A stretch of DNA of 64,000 nt from Pontibacter qinzhouensis (lineage in GTDB: Bacteria; Bacteroidota; Bacteroidia; Cytophagales; Hymenobacteraceae), in assembly GCF_008017455.1 (NCBI RefSeq), contig NZ_VRTY01000004.1, positions 34,486 to 98,485 of the forward strand. Reading direction: 5' to 3'. A model generated the notes under the pieces. That model saw nothing but the letters and a program-made list of their open reading frames with translations. It did not search any database and was not told the origin of the DNA. Position numbers and translations under genes: made by a program. This document shows positions 62,355 through 64,000 of the stretch, one piece after another. Numbering within the stretch: position 1 is the first letter of the stretch; every line of letters begins with the position of its first letter.

Positions 62355-62783
62355 CTTTATATAAACAGATGTTCTGGTGGTTTGTTGCGAGGTAAAGCTC
62401 CTTTTTAACCTGAAAATAATTTTTTTTCACCTGCTATTTTTAATCTTATAGAAAATGATGGACCGCTCCTTCCATCATAGCTTTACTACCATAGAATAAG
62501 CCTAATGCATTCATTTCTGCTGAAAGGAAGTGCTGAATTGGCAGCATGTACCAATACACAGGAAGTAACTAGTTAAAAACTTTGTGTTATTAGTTGAACC
62601 TTGCAATAACCAGAAAGGCCTTTCAGTTATAAGTTGCTCAACTACCTGCTGAAACCTGGGCTTCTCAAAAGAATGCCCAAATGAATTGATGGCGAGGTCA
62701 GGATGCAACACAGGAACTCCGTGGCTTCTATAGGCAACCCTGCTTGTACACATACCAGGGCCTAAAGTAACCGTGAACAGTTT
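62355..62783. other. intergenic region, no gene supported
   Basis: An 80-codon minus-strand frame (62511-62753) has unremarkable composition and is not accepted. No repeat copy or hairpin of note. Confidence 0.4.
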
Positions 62784-63410
62784 CTACATCAGGAAAAGAA
62801 AAACAAGGTAAAGTCCGAGCCAAAGGAAATCCATGAACTGCCAATAAGTGGTGAGCATGCTTAGTTGCAGACTTCGGTACGGGTCCCGGATAAAGATAAG
62901 ACTTCTGATATCGTCGGTTATAACGTGGGCGGTTTTAAAGAATAGGTACGAAAGGAAAATGATACCACCAGCCAGGTGCAGAATATGCAGCGCCGATATC
63001 AGGTATAAATAAGTGCCGGAGGCTTTGCCGGTAAAGTAAACACCTGAAGCAGACATTTCATTCCAGCCAATAAACTGTGTTACAATAAATGCTACGCCCA
63101 AGCCCAGTGTAAGGCCCAGGTAGCGGGTCATTTTACGGAGTTTATCTTTTTTGTAATACCGCGACACTTTGCTGATAGTGTAGCTACTGAAGAGCAGAAG
63201 TAAGGTGCTTACCGTAAACAACTTCGGCATCTGAAAGCTCTGCACACTAAACCCACCCGTACGGATAAAAGCGATTACCAGAACAAAAAACAGTACCCCT
63301 ATACCTATCATACTCAAATACAACAGCATCCGGATGGGATGCATTTTCTCGATTTTGCTGAAAGCTGACCGCTGCCTCGAGTGTACCTTATTTTTCTTAT
63401 CCTGATCCAT
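62784..63410 (-). CDS. heme-copper oxidase subunit III-like membrane protein
   Basis: 208 residues with about five hydrophobic helices and a basic N-terminal tail. The pattern FIGWNEMSASGVYFTGKASGTYLYLISALHILH (read in parts), LAGGIIFLSYLFFK and the terminal LTTYWQFMDFLWLGLYLVFL match cytochrome c oxidase subunit III, especially the last helix with its W-x-F-x-x-x-W motif. No subunits I or II are nearby, so it may be an accessory or orphan subunit. The E of the usual proton-path residue is not identified. Confidence 0.82.
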   Translation of the reverse strand: MDQDKKNKVHSRQRSAFSKIEKMHPIRMLLYLSMIGIGVLFFVLVIAFIRTGGFSVQSFQMPKLFTVSTLLLLFSSYTISKVSRYYKKDKLRKMTRYLGLTLGLGVAFIVTQFIGWNEMSASGVYFTGKASGTYLYLISALHILHLAGGIIFLSYLFFKTAHVITDDIRSLIFIRDPYRSLQLSMLTTYWQFMDFLWLGLYLVFLFLM

Positions 63411-63843
63411 TTTAACCTAAAGGGAATTACCTGTTTTTAATTTGCCGCCAAAGGTGCATACCTATACTATTCGTTTGCTACTTTATACCTGTTCTGCTTA
63501 TGGTTAGTTGTACTAAACCTCATTAAATATCGGCCGATTTTCAAAGATTACCATATTACTTTTTTAGTTCTGGTTAAAAGTAGAAAAATATAAAATATCC
63601 TATACCAATTTGGCACTGGCGATCTTGTCTGCCACTGGTTCTTCTCCTGCTGATGTACCTGCCTATAGCTTTCTTTCTGCCAAAGTATTTAAAAAAGCTC
63701 AAACTATTAAATCGTTAACTTGCCGATTCTGCAGTATATGAGCAGGTAATATAAATTTAAATAAAGTAAGACAATCTACAACCTCTTAACAGCCGGAACT
63801 TGAGAAATTGCGTTAGTACAAATAAAACAAACTACTCAGGCTC
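63411..63843. other. intergenic region upstream of the interrupted secreted-protein gene
   Basis: AT-rich, with no repeat copy or hairpin recognised. Probably holds the promoters of the subunit-III-like gene and the 63844 gene. Confidence 0.4.
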
Positions 63844-64000
63844 ATGTTTAAAAATATACTTTTTGCATTACTGTTAGCACTTGTGGCTATTAGTACAAAC
63901 GCTCAACGCAACATAAGTTATACAAACGATAACAACTAGGTCTTCGTTGGGTACGGAGTGCCCACAATGAAGGCCGGGTTGTACTTAACCGGTGCTTTGC
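63844..64000 (+). pseudogene. secreted-protein gene interrupted by an in-frame TAG (5' end only)
   Basis: ATG at 63844 opens a signal peptide (MFKNILFALLLALVAISTNA, then QRNISYTNDNN) that meets TAG at 63937-63939 after 31 codons. The same frame resumes with VFVGYGVPTMKAGLYLTGAL up to the window edge, which looks like the mature start of a beta-barrel or secreted protein. The stop could be a nonsense mutation, a sequencing error, or a true end of a short peptide. The gene continues beyond the window. Confidence 0.5.

Noticed and set aside
62511..62753. 80-codon minus-strand ORF
   Set aside because: Unremarkable composition, no start context and no family resemblance; left as non-coding.
1..64000. 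tRNA, rRNA, CRISPR array, prophage or complete insertion sequence
   Set aside because: Looked for cloverleaf T-loops, rRNA segments, regular direct repeats with spacers and transposase genes; none found by eye.

Overview
The window is chromosomal DNA from a member of the Bacteroidota, most likely a Hymenobacteraceae/Cytophagales-type bacterium (Pontibacter or a relative). The evidence is two secreted proteins with type IX secretion sorting tails (one type A, one type B), an OlsF-type fused ornithine-lipid synthase, a fused isobutyryl-CoA mutase, a Bacteroidota-type GreA-like protein, almost no Shine-Dalgarno sequences, and several TAnnTTTG promoter elements. I see no rRNA, tRNA, CRISPR array, prophage or intact insertion sequence. 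The genus is an inference; no marker gene here settles it.

Layout. 1-6.4 kb: the tail of a LacI-type regulator, a decayed gene-free stretch, a small STAS-like gene diverging from an 812-residue alpha-oxoamine synthase/GNAT fusion, and a hybrid sensor kinase. 6.4-10 kb: a Leloir galactose cluster on the minus strand (galM, galK, galT). 10.7-15.2 kb: citrate synthase, then queE and a large OmpA/TPR/PD40 envelope protein on the minus strand. 15.7-19.4 kb: a tight threonine operon (aspartokinase-thrB-thrC) with 4-base overlaps. 19.5-27.6 kb: a nitrate module, with an outer-membrane porin, nrtA, nrtB and nrtD on the minus strand facing away from a NarX/NarL-like sensor-regulator pair on the plus strand. 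27.8-31 kb: lepA, a small membrane protein and folD. 31.4-38.5 kb: a PAS-LuxR regulator, icmF, and a PlsC-GNAT fusion (olsF). 38.9-44 kb: a GH1 glycosidase, a glycosyltransferase, an OpgC-like membrane acyltransferase and an LpxH-like phosphoesterase. 44.5-64 kb: large T9SS cargo, two paralogous small membrane proteins, an FKBP isomerase, glutamate dehydrogenase, an M61 peptidase, an NlpC/P60 hydrolase, small secreted or regulatory proteins, a second T9SS cargo, a GAF protein, a subunit-III-like oxidase protein, and an interrupted secreted-protein gene at the right edge.

The genes are mostly ordinary core and accessory metabolism. The unusual signal lies between them. At least twenty copies of a 56-59 bp interspersed repeat occur in both orientations. 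Each has a 5' box (TACCCTTGRC), a variable AT-rich spacer of nearly constant length, a quasi-palindromic core (CTTYTGRAGG-like) and a 3' box (TTTTCATTnGAATAATT). Every copy is intergenic except one that supplies the last codons of olsF. The family has no terminal inverted repeats, and I do not recognise it as a named family. Other points for a second look are a 22-codon ORF with a full Shine-Dalgarno match (rare in this phylum), an amber codon interrupting a secreted-protein gene at 63.9 kb, a bidirectional terminator written into the last codons of a gene at 52.8 kb, REP-like hairpin pairs, and small or decayed ORFs in the gaps.
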